A stretch of DNA of 64,000 nt from Scalesia atractyloides (GCA_947069175.1 CAMTDV010000030.1:93615916-93679915), one strand, 5' to 3'. Shown: positions 21,198 to 34,121, counted from the stretch's first letter. The notes: generated from the letters alone by a model not told the origin. Made by a program: numbers and translations.

Positions 21198-22370
21198 CTA
21201 GTAACAACACCCGCGCGCGTTGCGGCGCGGTACATCGCAAACATTGAATGGATTAATCCAAACGTTATATGATGCATTAACCATATGATAACACGCGTTT
21301 CGACGTATCTGATTGAACTCAATGTAACCTATATAAATATTGCAATTTGATCAAACATAAAGTAAATGAAATTTATACCGTACAATCATAACGTATTATA
21401 TGTGACCCGAGTCATACATTGAAAATGTAACGGGTATAATGGAAAAGTTGTCACGTATAAAAAATGGAAAAAGAAACCACAATTTGACTTCATTCGGTTC
21501 GAAACAAAATTTACAAAACATCACCTGACTCGTTTTCTAAAAAGTTACGTATACATCAACTCAAATATCTACCGAAACGTACATAAAAATATGTACGTAA
21601 AAAATGTTTTTTTTAAAACTAAAACGCATTATATTTGACCTGACTCGTTACCATAAAAAATTATGTCGACACGTAGAGTAAATCAAATTTATACCAGTAC
21701 GTGCATAAAATAACACGTGAAAAAAAAAAGTTTTTCTTAAATAAAGGAGGTATAAAGGTAAACTCGAAATGAATTATTAGTAAAAAACTTAATAGGTTAA
21801 ATACGTTCGTAAATTGTCCCAATAGTGCTAATGCCAAACCATTGCAAGCGAACACCAAAATCAGAAGAGCTTGTAAAAATAAAATAAATAAAAAAGTAAA
21901 ACATAACGCCGAACAAAAAACATACGTAAAATCGTTGAACCACGCATGCCCGTTGTGGCGTGTTAATGCGAAACAATTAGACAAAAACGTAAAATGTAGA
22001 AAAGAATAAGTAAGTCGGTCTAAGATCCACGTGTTGATACCAACTTGTCAAACGGAGAAATTTAGACGCATTGCGACTGGCCTATCAAATGGGAAAAAAC
22101 AGGCGAAAAAATGTTGAATCCCACACGCATATTGTTGCGTGTTGACTCGCAAAATTTTGAACGAAACGTAAAATGAAAACTTTGCAAATGATAAAAAGTA
22201 TGAGAAGATCAAAGTTGAAAATAAAAAAGTATTGGGGTTAAATTAAAAAGTTTAAAAGCTTTGGGTTAAATCTGAAAAATCCAAAGAGGTTAAAATGTGG
22301 AAGATTAATACAATTGGGTTGAAAGTGAAAAATGCAAAAATTTTTATTGAAAAACTCACATAACATATGT
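21198..22370 (-). mobile_element. nonautonomous Helitron-like element
   Basis: On the minus strand the 3' end has a strong hairpin (plus-strand 21211-21230, CCGCGC stem with GCGCGG), then GTTGTTA and CTAG at 21198-21201, with host A|T spacing. The body repeats GTTGCG/CGAACC words and long A-rich AAAGTATGAGAAGATCAAAG stretches shared with 9857-10440. The 5' end near 22370 is approximate. No helicase is encoded; the open frame at 21661-21984 is chance. Confidence 0.65.
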
Positions 22371-22689
22371 TATAAGTATATAAAACCAACATATGTTTCT
22401 AATTTATACTTTGGAAATATATTCGTTACCACCGGGCAAATTGAACCGAATATAAATATTTCTTTGAAAAAATCGTTTCAAACCCAAACTGCTTTGGATA
22501 GGGGGGAATCCTGACCCTAATGCATCAATATGGGTCAATCTGGGTCTTTTATAAACTGTTAGGGTAGTTTTGGGTAATGTTTTTATAGTCAATGGGTTAG
22601 ACTGGGTCACTTAAAATATGCAAAAACTAATCTACGGGTCAGATTGGGTTGGCAAAATTAAATCCACGGGTCAGGGTTGAGAAAAAAAC

Positions 22690-23321
22690 CACGGGTGAAC
22701 AAAATTAGATCATCAGCGACTCAGCGTCTCCTCCCTCTCCGCCCCAATCTCCGCCGTCTCCTCCGCCACAAACCCCCCACCGTCTGAACGACTGAACATC
22801 ATCAGTCATCACTTCATCAGCGATTTTGACTGGTCAAACTCAGATCAAGAAAATCATCTTTTTCCGGTGAAGGTATGTATCATCATAACTTTATTCCCTA
22901 AATTTAATCGAGGATTATCATGTATTTCATGTTTGATGCTGTTTTATGACACATGTGGCTGAAATTATGCAATTGGATGATTGCTCAACTGTGAAATCTT
23001 GTTAATCAGGTTGTATTTAGAGTGATCATTTGTACTTCTGAGTTGATAGGTTGAGCTCAATTTAATGGAACTAGTTTATCGACAGTGGTTTCAATATGCA
23101 TGTAGATAGGTTGTATTTAGAGGGGTCATTTGTACTTTTTTGGTTATGGGGTTTGACTGATCTTGAAATTTTGTTCGTGAATAGATCGCTTTACGAAACG
23201 ATTAATAGACCTGCTGATGGAGGTGTGACAGCCCTTCATATGGCTGCGTTAAACGGTCATGTTGATAGCGTACAGTTACTCGGATCGGAAAGTAAAATTG
23301 ACGAAATCAGCAAAAGGGTAT
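22690..23321 (+). pseudogene. exon-like fragments including an XBAT-type ankyrin exon
   Basis: A GC-richer, CT-rich stretch (about 22690-22872) ends at a donor-like GAAG|GTATGT and looks like a 5' UTR exon. At about 23184-23319 a frame reads INRPADGGVTALHMAALNGH then VDSVQLL, a single ankyrin repeat worded like XBAT31/32/33 E3 ligases, followed by a donor-like AGG|GTATGA. No further ankyrin repeats or RING domain follow. It may be a captured or left-over gene fragment upstream of VPS25. Confidence 0.55.
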
Positions 23322-24680
23322 GAGTTCAATATATCATTTCTGGTAGATTATGATGTTTTTCTTCGTTTTTAAACCTCCGCATAATTCTTAAGCTTCGGTT
23401 TATTTCGAAGTCTGGTTATATAATCCAACATACAACTGTTTGAAAAGTTGGTTTCAGATTATGTTTAATATGTTGTTTTTTTTGTTGAGAATATAGCATC
23501 TGTTTTGAAATGATTTGAACTCCTATCAGGTCTGCTTTTGTATTACAATTAGTTGTGTCTGGATTGCTTATTGTGTGTTCCTAGAAATTACAATTCCTCA
23601 TGCAAATGAATTTGCATATCTGATTATTGTGTTTTGGTTACATGAGAGGCAAATCCAAACACTATATCTATTTTGTTTTCCCAAGATGCTAAGCTCCACT
23701 TTGATCTATTTGCTTTTTTTTTTTTCTGCTGTTTATTTGAATTTTTGAATTATTAGTGTTAATAGTCAGGGGTGTTAAATAAACTGTTGAAATCGACCAG
23801 GTTCAAACCAATGCAAGACAGCCACTTCAGTCTGTTTGATATACACCAAGAATTGTATATATATGTACACTTGTACACAAGGACGTTAAATACTGCACAA
23901 ATATATTCAAATACTGCGTTTCGGTCAGCTTCACCGCAGAAGGTCCAGTAAAAAAATGACCCGGACCCGTTCCGACCCGAACCAAAACAACCCCTTTTTA
24001 TAACTGACCCGAACCCGTTTTGACCCATGACCCGACCGACCCGTTTGCCAGCTCTAGCTTTGCCCTTTTGACTATCTTTGAACATATTCGAATCAGTTTT
24101 AAAACCGAGCCGGTTTGGCCAAAAATCAGGTTTATTCGCACTGGATACGTGACTATTAAATCGTCTTAGCGTCTGCTTTTAGATCCGTCACGTCAGCACG
24201 TCACATCATTTCCAAACATATACCTTAAAAAATACATTTTCCCTCCACCAATAAACCAATCAAAACCTCCACCTCACACCCCACTTGTGTATAAAATATA
24301 TATTAAAAAGAATGTTAGTGTGCGTGGTCCCCACATGTTGGTCCGGAATAAGTCTAGTGGAAACGGGTCGGACTTGTACAACTCAGCATCTCCAATGCAG
24401 CCTTGAGTCTGGTTGTGAAGTTTGGATTCCGGACTTGGTCCGGTTGAGAGCATTAGACATGCTCTAATATATAGATTCGAATACAATGTCAAGTACTCGA
24501 GTATGGTTTACTTCTCTCTAAATTTTTAATTAAAAAATTAAAAGAAAAAAAAAAGCCAACTTATCTGACGGGTTGCCCATACACCCGTGCTTAACCCGAG
24601 CAAACTCTGTCAAATACACAAACGCTTTTCAATGAATTGGGAAATTTTGTAAAAATAGGGCAAATTCATTTGCTTAATTT
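23322..24680. other. intergenic with repeat relics, no gene
   Basis: A repeated GACCCGAACCCGTTTTGACC run at about 23955-24050 and a Harbinger-MITE-like word (GCATCTCCAATGCAGCC at about 24387, ACATGCTCTAATAT at about 24460) are visible. No supported coding region. Confidence 0.4.
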
Positions 24681-24863
24681 GTAGTTTCATATATTATCAG
24701 ATCATATCACTGAACCAAAAACTGCTTCAACATCCTTACAATCAAACAATTTGTGATCTTCTTCTTCCAATCAAAATCAAAATCACCTCCAAACTATCGT
24801 AAGCTCCTAAATATCCCCCCTTTTCATCACATGTTCTTCAATTTCCACTTCTTAATCTGACTC

Positions 24864-25056
24864 AGGGCATGTTTGGCAAAGCTTATTTACACCTCCTTAT
24901 GACTTATTGACTTTTAGAAAAAGCTAATAAGGAGATACGGTGTTTGATAAGTCAGGATTTTGTGACTTTTTGAGGAGCTTATCTCCTTATTAGCTTTTTC
25001 TAAAAGTAAATAAGTCATAAGGAGCTGTAAATAAGCTTTGCCAAACATGCCCTCAG
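24864..25056. mobile_element. foldback MITE in the VPS25 5' UTR intron
   Basis: The arms AGGGCATGTTTGGCAAAGCT and, inverted, AGCTTTGCCAAACATGCCCT bound about 190 bp that is self-complementary almost to the centre. It lies inside the predicted 5' UTR intron 24799-25205. GGGCATGTTTGGC ends are typical of plant hAT-related MITEs; the target duplication is unclear. Confidence 0.8.
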
Positions 25057-25245
25057 TCAACTGCAAATTTGAGATCTGTAAGATCTCAAAGTTCAAATTA
25101 CGGTTCGTAAAGTCAAATTCACATCAGAATCAGTCATACGATTTGTGTGGGGACATGATTTCTCGATTGTGGATAATATTATTGATCGCAGTATAAATTT
25201 TGCAGGTGGTCTGATTAAGTTTTGTTAGGGGAAGAGTGTGAGACG

Positions 25246-27668
25246 ATGCAGACTGCTGGTGAACATAAGTTGCCTCACTTCTTTCATTATCCGCCTTACT
25301 TCACGTAATTGTTTTAAGCTTGTTGCAGATTGAATAGTTATTATAATGTTAGATTCACTTTTTGTGTGTTTATATATGCACGGTCTGGTGCGTTTTGATC
25401 CCAAAAGTTGATGCGTGAAGGGTGATGCGCAATGTGTTATGTACGCGAGGCGTTTGTTTTTGATAGAAAATGCTAGAAGATTATTTATAGATAGTATTTT
25501 GAGTTGTTAGTTTTTAAACGCTAAAATATAAGATGTTTTTCTATCATGGTCTAATTTGCTCAAATGCTAAACCCCATGGTTTAATTGATAGTCTAACTTG
25601 CTCAAATACTAAACACCGATTGCCTAATGGATGGTTAAATTTGTTCAATCAGATTTGTAAAACTTAAGACATGTTGCAATCCGCAGTCTAATTTGTTCAA
25701 ATATTGGTCAACTGCTTAATGTGTTGCATCAAACCGCATCACCGCATCATGCGTACTGTGTAATATGCGCTCCTGATGCGCACAATATAAACCAAAAGAG
25801 CACCATATGCATTCATGGATATTTACAAAGTTTTGAGCTTGAAGGAAAAGTTTTTCAAATGATTGAATAATGTATGCAATTTCATTTCAAGAGTCTTTTT
25901 CTTTGGTTTAATGCCCTAGGACTTGATTTACTCTTTGTTTGGATGAATTTTATATTTACTTTACGTCTTTCATCAGGTTGCAGCCTGTAAGAGAAACCCG
26001 AGAGAAGCAAATACAACTCTGGAAAGAACTAATTCTCGATTATTGTCGGGCACACAAGATTTTTATAATCGGATTGGAAGAAGACTTTCCTCTGTTCTCC
26101 AACCCTGCAATTGAAAGTAAGTTGACTTACAAGCCAGTTATTAGAGAAGTACCAAGTACCATATGGACTTTATAACGATGCGATTTAATAAATGTGTTTT
26201 TACGATCTTAATTTAGGATTGTTTTGCAACTTTATGATCTTATTTGAGCTGAATTACTGGATTTAACGATGCAGGATCTTTGAATCATGAAGCAAGAGAA
26301 GCGTTCTTGTCGGCTTTAGTCTTGGATGGTTTGTATTTCTTGATTTCCTTCATCACGTTTGTTAGGATCACTAGTAACACCTACTTAGTGATAATCTGAA
26401 TCAGATAATCACGTGTAGTCATATGGATTGTTGGATATAGTTTTCAGCTGTTTAAAGTTGTAACTATCATATTATACACGTATTTGGCCAATCTGATTAA
26501 AAATGGTTAATATTTGATCTTAATTTACGCTTGATATCAGTTTTGTTGTAGCTAGGCTTGTAAACAAACCGAACAAACACGAACGGAGGCATGTTCGTGT
26601 TTGTTCATTTAACTTTAACCGAACACGAACACGAACATATAATCGAACAAATTTTTGTGTTTGTGTTTGTTCATTAAGAAAATGTTCGTGTTCGTTCATG
26701 TTTGTTCATTTAAGAACCTAAACCGAACAGTTCACAAACTTAAACGAACATAAACAAACAAACTTAAACGAACATAATTAACAAACATAAACTATTCAAA
26801 AGAACATAAATAACCAAACATAAACGGACATAAAATAGCTTTTTTATATAAATTATTGATTAATTACGATAAGTTCTATTGGAGAGCACATTTTTATAGC
26901 TTTTTTAAAAGAACATAATTAACAAACATAAACTATTCAAAAGAACATAAATAACCAAACATAAACGGACAGTTCATGAACGTTCGGTTCGTTTACAAGC
27001 CTAGTTGTAGTTGTATCGGACTGAATATTTGACCTTTAAATAATCATAAGCAGAATCCATTATCCAAAGCAAAAACAAAAAAAACCGATTGCGAGATAAT
27101 CAATTCCAAACGCAAATACAAACATGTTGATACTTGGCTTTTTCAAATTTTTAATTTGTTTTTATGAACAGGACGTGCAGAATGGTTGGACAAGAGTCAT
27201 AGGCAATGTCTGATCCTCTGGCATCGAATAAAAGATTGGGCAGACATTATATTACACTTTGTGAGTTAACCAAAAATACCCTTCATATTTTTAACCTGAC
27301 AAATTAACCATCTTGTTTATAATGACTGTTGACGCGGTTCTTGATTAGGTCAAGGAGAATGGCTTAGAGGACAGCGTGATGACCGTTGAGGAGATTCGTA
27401 CAGGAGTTGAATCACGGGGAACAGGTAAATGATGGCCATTTTTTCCACTAAAATCATAAAACATCCGAACTCATCTTCTTGTTTACATTTGCGGGTTTCC
27501 TTAGTTTTTATTTATGTTGTAATATTGTCTTGTAAATGGGTTGTTTTAGATATCCATGGAATGGACCGCGGTGTTCTAATGAGAGCGCTTAAACTTTTGG
27601 AAAACAAGGGAAAGCTTGCAATCTTTAAGGGAACTTCAACTGATGATGGTGTGAAATTTTCTGTTTAA
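25246..27668 (+). CDS. VPS25: VPS25, ESCRT-II subunit, six coding exons
   Basis: Exons 25246-25304, 25977-26116, 26275-26328, 27172-27260, 27349-27424 and 27550-27668 join in phase by GT/AG borders into 178 residues, the usual VPS25 length. The N-terminus KLPHFFHYPPYFT is the typical PPYF-containing start that docks on VPS22/VPS36. The first winged-helix region follows with QPVRETREKQIQLWKELILD. The second includes EWLDKSHRQCLILWHRIKDW and ends in IHGMDRGVLMRALKLLENKG with KFSV at the terminus. VPS25 is a cytosolic ESCRT-II subunit acting in sorting of ubiquitinated membrane proteins at multivesicular endosomes. A likely untranslated first exon ends at 24798 (donor ATC|GTAAGC), with its acceptor at 25205. 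Intron 3 (843 bp) carries a 451-bp hAT insertion and the UTR intron a MITE. All signature regions are intact, so it should be functional. Confidence 0.95.
26553..27003. mobile_element. hAT-type foldback element in VPS25 intron 3
   Basis: The ends TAGGCTTGTAAACAAACCGA and, inverted, TAGGCTTGTAAACGAACCGA match. An 8-bp duplication with one mismatch flanks it (GTTGTAGC at 26545-26552, GTTGTAGT at 27004-27011). The interior is a mosaic of CGAACA / AACAAACAT words, including a partial internal duplication (AACATAATTAACAAACATAA twice). No coding sequence. Confidence 0.88.
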
Positions 27669-28460
27669 TATGTCTTGCAGAGCCTTTATGATTTGTTTCT
27701 TATGATTTGTACTTGACGCATCACATATTGTAACCGATAAAAAGTGTTCAAAGTTTTTTACTTCTGTTGGATTCATTCATATCATTGTTTGTAGTTTTTT
27801 ATGGTATTAAACTTGAACATGAGTTTAAGAGGAAGCCAATTGTTCCATTGAAACAAAGTGGATGACTCAACTTGACTCGGGCCAATCAGCTGCGAACACA
27901 AGGACCGCCGTTTAGACCATTATCCTTGCTCTATTTTTTATCCATAAAAAAACACATTGCCGTTACCCCGACAGTTACCTTCCAATGATCGCTTACCTTA
28001 TTGTTGAAGACTCTTGTCGTTTCTTGAACGCCAAACGCACCACATTATTGTCAGGAATGCCGTATTTAACATGTCCTTATGAGTAGCCGTTGACGCCAGT
28101 TTTGAGGGAAAATCCAGAATGCCGTGAACATAAGTCCCCACAATCTGGGAATTTTGCACCAGATCCCTACTTGAATCAATACTTCATTTGCCCATTGGCA
28201 TAAAAACCATACAGAATCCAGATTTGTTAGAAGCTGCTCATGATACAGTTTATTTGAATAAATTGATATTGACTTTTCTATATACATTTTGGGTCGACTC
28301 CACCAGAGTTATATGTGTGGAAAACGTGTATTGCCGGGACACGCAAACCCATCGTCCACCAATGCCCTGTAGGAGGCATCCCACATCTGAGACTAAAGGG
28401 GTAGGAGCTAACTCAACTATGCAGCCTACAACGACTCCTCTATATCTATGGGGTACCATA
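27669..28460. other. VPS25 3' flank and intergenic
   Basis: Holds the expected 3' UTR. No gene beyond it is supported. Confidence 0.4.
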
Positions 28461-28645
28461 CAGGGGCGCAGCTTAAGAGGGCCAGGGGGAGGGGGGACCC
28501 CTCGAACTTTTTTGCTTAGTAGTGTTATATATGTAGTTTTTGTATAGAAATTTTTGGGTATATACGTTTTCGACTCCCCAGTTCTATAGAAATTTTTGGT
28601 AGATACATTTTCGACCCCCGTCAAAAACGTCAAGCTTCGCCACTG
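28461..28645. mobile_element. hAT-type MITE
   Basis: The ends CAGGGGCGCAGCTTAAG and, inverted, CAGTGGCGAAGCTTGAC match. A perfect 8-bp duplication GTACCATA flanks it at 28453-28460 and 28646-28653. Same family as 19099-19291. Confidence 0.92.
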
Positions 28646-28653
28646 GTACCATA

Positions 28654-30430
28654 GACACATCACTACATCACTAATGATATGACGTCAACTATAGTGATGA
28701 CCAGTCTACAACGACTCTTATATTTTTGTACTGGGAGAACATTTGACCAATTTGAAATTTGAATTGATGTGGGACATATGAGTCAAATCTAGTACAAGTG
28801 AATGTATTTGATTTCGTGGATGGTTGTGGGTGTCCACATCTCATCACATATGTAAAAAAATGGATTTGATATAAATGACTATTTCTAAATTCGTTAGGTT
28901 CCTCCTAATTATGTGATTATTCGTAATATTCAATCGAATCGACACTTCATTCGCTCCTTCTGTGATGATTTATCTAAAGCTATAAGGTAGTGTTTGCTTT
29001 GTGAAATGTAATTGGTTTGTGGTACATAATTGAATTGGAATACATAGAATTCATGTGAAATCTTATAATGTTTATGGTTGGTATAAATTATAGATGGAAT
29101 TTGATGTAAAATATGTAAAATGACATAACCACCTTGTATCCAGAAAGAATAAGGTAAACCGGGTGATTTATATTCAATTTCAATTGCTTCTTTTGTTGAA
29201 ACGAGAAGGATAAAGAATGAAATCTACATTTCAATTCTATTTAGAATCCACTTCATTCTATGAAACAAATATTACTCAAGTTTTTAGAAGTAAATCATTG
29301 TCAACTTAAGTTCGTTTCCATTATTATATTTGTTAGAATCGTTAACCATCATTGATGAACAACAAATAATTTTGTTTGTTATTATTTCTTTAATGGCAAC
29401 ACTTGCTCATACTCTATTACACCAATAATTATAAATTATGCACCTTTGTCGAGAAGCTTAGACCTCTCCTGCAAAAAGACATATGCCTCTACTAATTGGG
29501 CTAGCCCCACGTTGACAATCAACTTTCTTTATTAATATTGCCAATTTTACAAAATGTGAGAGAACATGTATTGGTACATTAAGGGGGAATAATATTTAAA
29601 GTAACTAACAAAGCAATCATCTTTAGCACAGACATTAATATTCACATTCCTATTGCCCTCTTGAAAGACCAACTTTGGCATAAATCTTGCAAAAACTTGT
29701 GTACTTTCTTTATGGATTCTCAACATAAGGGTATAAACTTACCTCTTTATCCTAACGATGTTTCTCATTCTTTTTCTTTTACTTTGCTGCATTTTTATTA
29801 ATTTAAAGTTCAAATCCTGCAGCTTCTTAGTTAGTTAATTGTTAGATTGACATATTCAGTTTTAAACCTTTAAGTGAATTGAAGGTTTTATCAACACCCA
29901 AAGAAATATTGTGGAGTACCAAAAAAAAAAAGCCCTTGTGTTTGCTAGGGACGCATCAACAAATTCCAAGGACTTAAACAAATTTAAACTTTAGGCAATT
30001 AAACATATTTAAACTTTAGGCAATTAAAATAAAAGCACTAAGGAAATATAAATTTCTCAAAAAGTTTTGCAATTAATATCCTTGTGTAATTTAAAAATTA
30101 TTCAGTCTATTTGATATTTAATATAAAACAAACACTTAGTAATAAGGTAGTTTTCTCTATATAAATTTAGCGACTTAAATACTAAAATTACTTGCCTTAT
30201 TCTAGTCACATACACGGCCTTTATCTATTAAATGGGAAATTCAAATGTCTGACCACCTAACTTTTTCTTTTTCCTCTCTTGGTGGGTATACATTCTATTC
30301 TTTATTTATTTAGCACCACATCATTTTTCACACTCTTATCTTTCAACAACGAAAATCCCTATCGTTCTCCACTCTTCTTCAATTTTTAATTTTAATATAA
30401 ATAAAACATTTACTACTTTAAAAATAATTA
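28654..30430. other. intergenic, no gene seen
   Basis: AT-rich. A MITE-like pair (GTAGTGTTTGCTTTGTGAAA near 28987, ATGAAACAAATATTACTC near 29259) suggests one small decayed foldback. CAATTAAACATATTTAAACT / TTTAGGCAATTAA words duplicate at about 29985-30027. Confidence 0.4.
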
Positions 30431-30432
30431 GC

Positions 30433-30935
30433 TAGGTAGTGTTTGGTGTATAGAAATAGGATGCGAAATGGAATTGATCATTACGAGAGAATAAAGAAAC
30501 GAGTGTTGGTTGGTTAATGGAATAGAATCACCAATTTCAAAAGTGCATTGCATTCCCTCAAAATCATTCACCCCCATGTTTTTTTTTCATTCCATCCCCT
30601 CATACACCATTCACTAACAACACCATAACCCACCACCTTCGCCACCACCCACCACTGACGCCATCACCACACGCCGTCTCCACTCGCCGCCGCCACCCAC
30701 CACCGCCCCCTATAACCACCCACAATCACTACCCCAAGCATCGCTAATTTTATTCCTTCATTTTTCTTGCCTACGAAACAATACACAATAATAATTCATT
30801 CCACTCATACATGGTAATCAAACAAGATATGGAATGGTAATGATCCATTGCATTCCCTCGTGTATTTCATTACCTCGTCCATTCCATTTCCTCGTCTATT
30901 CCATTACCCCATATCAAACACTACACTAGAGTATA
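30433..30935. mobile_element. MITE-like foldback element
   Basis: TAGTGTTTGGTGTATAGAAA at the left and ATATCAAACACTA at the right are inverted. Inner CATTCC/GGAATG words also pair (ATTCCATTACC vs GGTAATG). The middle is CCACC-rich (30600-30740). No clear target duplication and no protein. Confidence 0.5.
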
Positions 30936-31694
30936 TACAAGATGAATGATAACTTTTCAATAATAGTAAGAAACTAAAAGACCATGATTAAAATCCAATC
31001 GTTGTATCGGATAATGCATTACAACATCCCACGCCGCCATATGAAACAACACGTTATTTTCCAAAACACTATTGGTCATTAGCCGTATTCAAAAGATTGA
31101 CTTCTCTCGTACCAAAGTTCATGTGATTTTAAAGGTTATTATAGATAACATTAAACCTCCTCAGCTTATGTCTCAAGTCCCTCCACTCGATTGAAGTTAG
31201 TGGTGCGCATGATATTCTCCACGTTGAATTAGGGTTGGAAAAAAGATTTGAAATGTGCGTCTAAAAAGGACCTACAGCTTGCGAGTTATTATATGGACAT
31301 CCTTTGAAACATTGATCCAAGTGCGTGCCAAAGCCACTTTCTCGATCATCGTCCATGCTAAAGGATTTCATTTGCCATTGTTTAGAACCATTGGAAGTGT
31401 CTAAAGTTAGAGGGTTGAAGTTATAGCATGATGTGAAATTGCTAGGTGTGAAAATGTTGAAGGTTAAAATGGTATTTATATAAAAGGCTTATTAAAATAC
31501 TTAAGTAGCCGTTTGGCAATGGTAGTATGACTATTGGAACTCTGCCCTGCATCGGTGCCTTCACCATGCACATAGACCCCCCTCCCTAATAGCCTGCTAT
31601 GGGTGGCGTGGTGTTCCATGCGGCACTTCCTAGCCCCGTCGGGGGCCCACAAGGCAGCGGGTTATGTACAATGATATCTAGTTTTATTCATTTT

Positions 31695-31732
<38 letters not shown>

Positions 31733-32490
31733 TATATATATTTATTGTTGGAGGGTATTTTGATGTAGACCTTCATGGACCCAAAAATTGCATTAAAGTT
31801 GACAAAAGCAATTTCTTGAAGATCAGACTTGAGAATCTACAAGCTGCAAAGCCAATATCACAAGTTTTTAAATTTAATAATTAAGCTTCTCTATAAGTGG
31901 TTAAATATAACATGTCACTTTAATTTTGGCTGGCCAAAATGCTAAAGATTATTGAATCATGCCATAAGATTCTACTTTAAGTAAGGAGGCAAGTGTATCT
32001 AATAAGTACTACATCACATCTTATGATCTAAATCTAAACCTTTATGTACCCTTGAGTCGGCAAAGCATAAGTCCCCACATCCTGCATTGATAACCATAAT
32101 CTTGATCATCACTATTGCTATGTAGATCGTAAACAACTAAACACACATCGATAATCAATTAACTAATCGATCTACCCTTTATTCTTGAAGCACCATCATA
32201 TCGGATTGCGTGTTAACGATAAAGAATGTATATATATTGAAGCTAGCTTTAGAATTTTCCAATGGTGGTTCATTTTTATGATAAGAAACAAAGGTGAGAG
32301 TGATGATGAACATATGGCCAAATTAAAGAAAAAAGAAAAGCATAAAGAAACACATATTTAGCACAAGAAACTAAGACTGTTCTTTTTGTTGCATGGAAAA
32401 CTGAGCTTGGAATTCTAAAGTGAGATCTTCAAAGGGTACAAAGCCAATGTTATTTTAGGGTTTAGGGTTTTGTTTTTGTTTGTTTTTTTT
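30936..32490. other. intergenic, no gene seen
   Basis: Contains a GC-rich patch (about 31540-31665) and a (TA)n tract at about 31697-31727. No coding evidence. Confidence 0.45.
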
Positions 32491-32499
32491 TTGTTTTTA

Positions 32500-33716
32500 G
32501 AGTTAAATGCCTGGTTGGTCCTTAAGGTTTACGAAAAATGCAGACTTGGTCCCAATGGTTCACTAATTACACGATTGGTCCCGGTGGTTATAATTTTTAA
32601 ACTCAGGTGGTCCTTAACACTTACCTTCGTTAAATTTTCCAGTTAAGCCTTTGTGAAATGACTAAACTATCCCTAATATTAAAAAAAACAAAAATAAAAA
32701 CACCTACACTTTCAACCCATTATCATTTTTTCAGAAGCTTTCTTTCTCTTTTTCAGCAACTTCATCCTCTTGAATCATACGCATAACTGTGAATTTGGTG
32801 ATAAAAACCAACCATTTTGATGTTTTTAAGCGTGAAATGTGGATATGATTCGAGTTCTAGGTTTTATCGATGAATGTACGGTGGTGGCGATGACCTTAGT
32901 GAATGTAGTCGGAGCTCAGGTGATTATTATCTCGGTTTCCGGACACACTGTCGTTGAGACCAAATCTGGTCCGTGGTTGAAAAGGGATTCAAAGAATGAT
33001 CAAATCCAGATGGAGATCTAGAAACTGTAAAACATGAACATGCGGTTCGTTTTTCCGGTGACGCAGTTGTCAGAGTTGCAGGTGATGCCAGACCAGTGAC
33101 AGGGGTGGCGTTGGATTCGGGCCAGGTGGTTAGAGATTTTGAGATGGTTGTGGATATTGTGCTCTCATTTAACCCTCATTTAACCCAATTGAATCTTGTT
33201 CTTATCCACTACAGAGCACAATCTGAGATGGGTTCTTCTTCAATTTCATACCCACCAAACATTTGACCTCTAGTCTTGTTTTTTGATCTTGGAATCACTT
33301 AATTGTTCTTATGTTCTTGGTGAAAAATAAATGCAATATGATATAGGTTTCTTGTGAATTTGCATAAAGATGGTGCTTTTCAATTCTTAGTTTTTACTTG
33401 ATCCTCTGTTTCCTTAAAAAAGTTTATAATATTGCTCTGTTTTTGGATTAGTTAAGTTTAATATGATTTTGGGGAGGGGAAGAAGATCATGGGTGGGCCC
33501 TGTTTTATTTTTTTCACTTATAAATTGTTTATTTTTAATCTTAGGGGTAATTTAGTTATTTCATACACACTTAACTGATAAATCTAATCTAAGTTAGTGA
33601 TAAAGACCACCCGAGTTTAAAAATACAACCACTGAGACCAAGTGTGTAATTATTGAACCACTAGGACCAAGTTTGCAATATTTACAAACCACAGGGACCA
33701 ACCAGGCATTTAACTC
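32500..33716. mobile_element. MULE-type long-TIR element with unidentified insert
   Basis: Arms of about 175-190 bp (left GAGTTAAATGCCTGGTTGGT, right ending ACCAACCAGGCATTTAACTC) are inverted copies. A perfect 9-bp duplication TTGTTTTTA flanks it at 32491-32499 and 33717-33725. The same arm family bounds the GATL-carrying element at 44830-46116. The interior (about 32700-33540) is GC-richer than its surroundings and looks like captured host DNA, but no protein could be recognised on either strand; the frame at 32839-33021 is weak. Confidence 0.9.
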
Positions 33717-34010
33717 TTGTTTTTACTTCTTTTTCTTTCCGGCCAGCCAAACACTGAGCTCATTTGGTAGTTTTGCACTCAAGTCTCTCTTTTCTTACTA
33801 ATTAAGAAATGTTAATTTACCGAAATACCCTCAACTATATAATCATGGTCTATTGATGTTTTAAGACATCATGGAAACAAAAGATGCTTAGCTTCTCAAG
33901 GGTACTTTAACTAGTCAAATTCTTTAACTAGATTAAAGGCTTATGATTGGCAGATTGGGATAATCTGAAAATTGTAATATATGTCATGTGGGTCCCATAC
34001 CTGATTTCTT

Positions 34011-34121
34011 CTATAAAACCTTCTATCAAAATTGTTTAGATGTACACAAGTAAGACCAAGTTACAAGTCTTGCTTCCTCCCTCATTTTTCTAAAGAAAAT
34101 ACAATCTCTTCTATATGAACT
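34011..34121 (+). promoter_or_regulatory. core promoter of the CLE gene
   Basis: CTATAAAACC at 34011-34020 is a good TATA box about 100 bp before the ATG at 34122. Confidence 0.55.
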
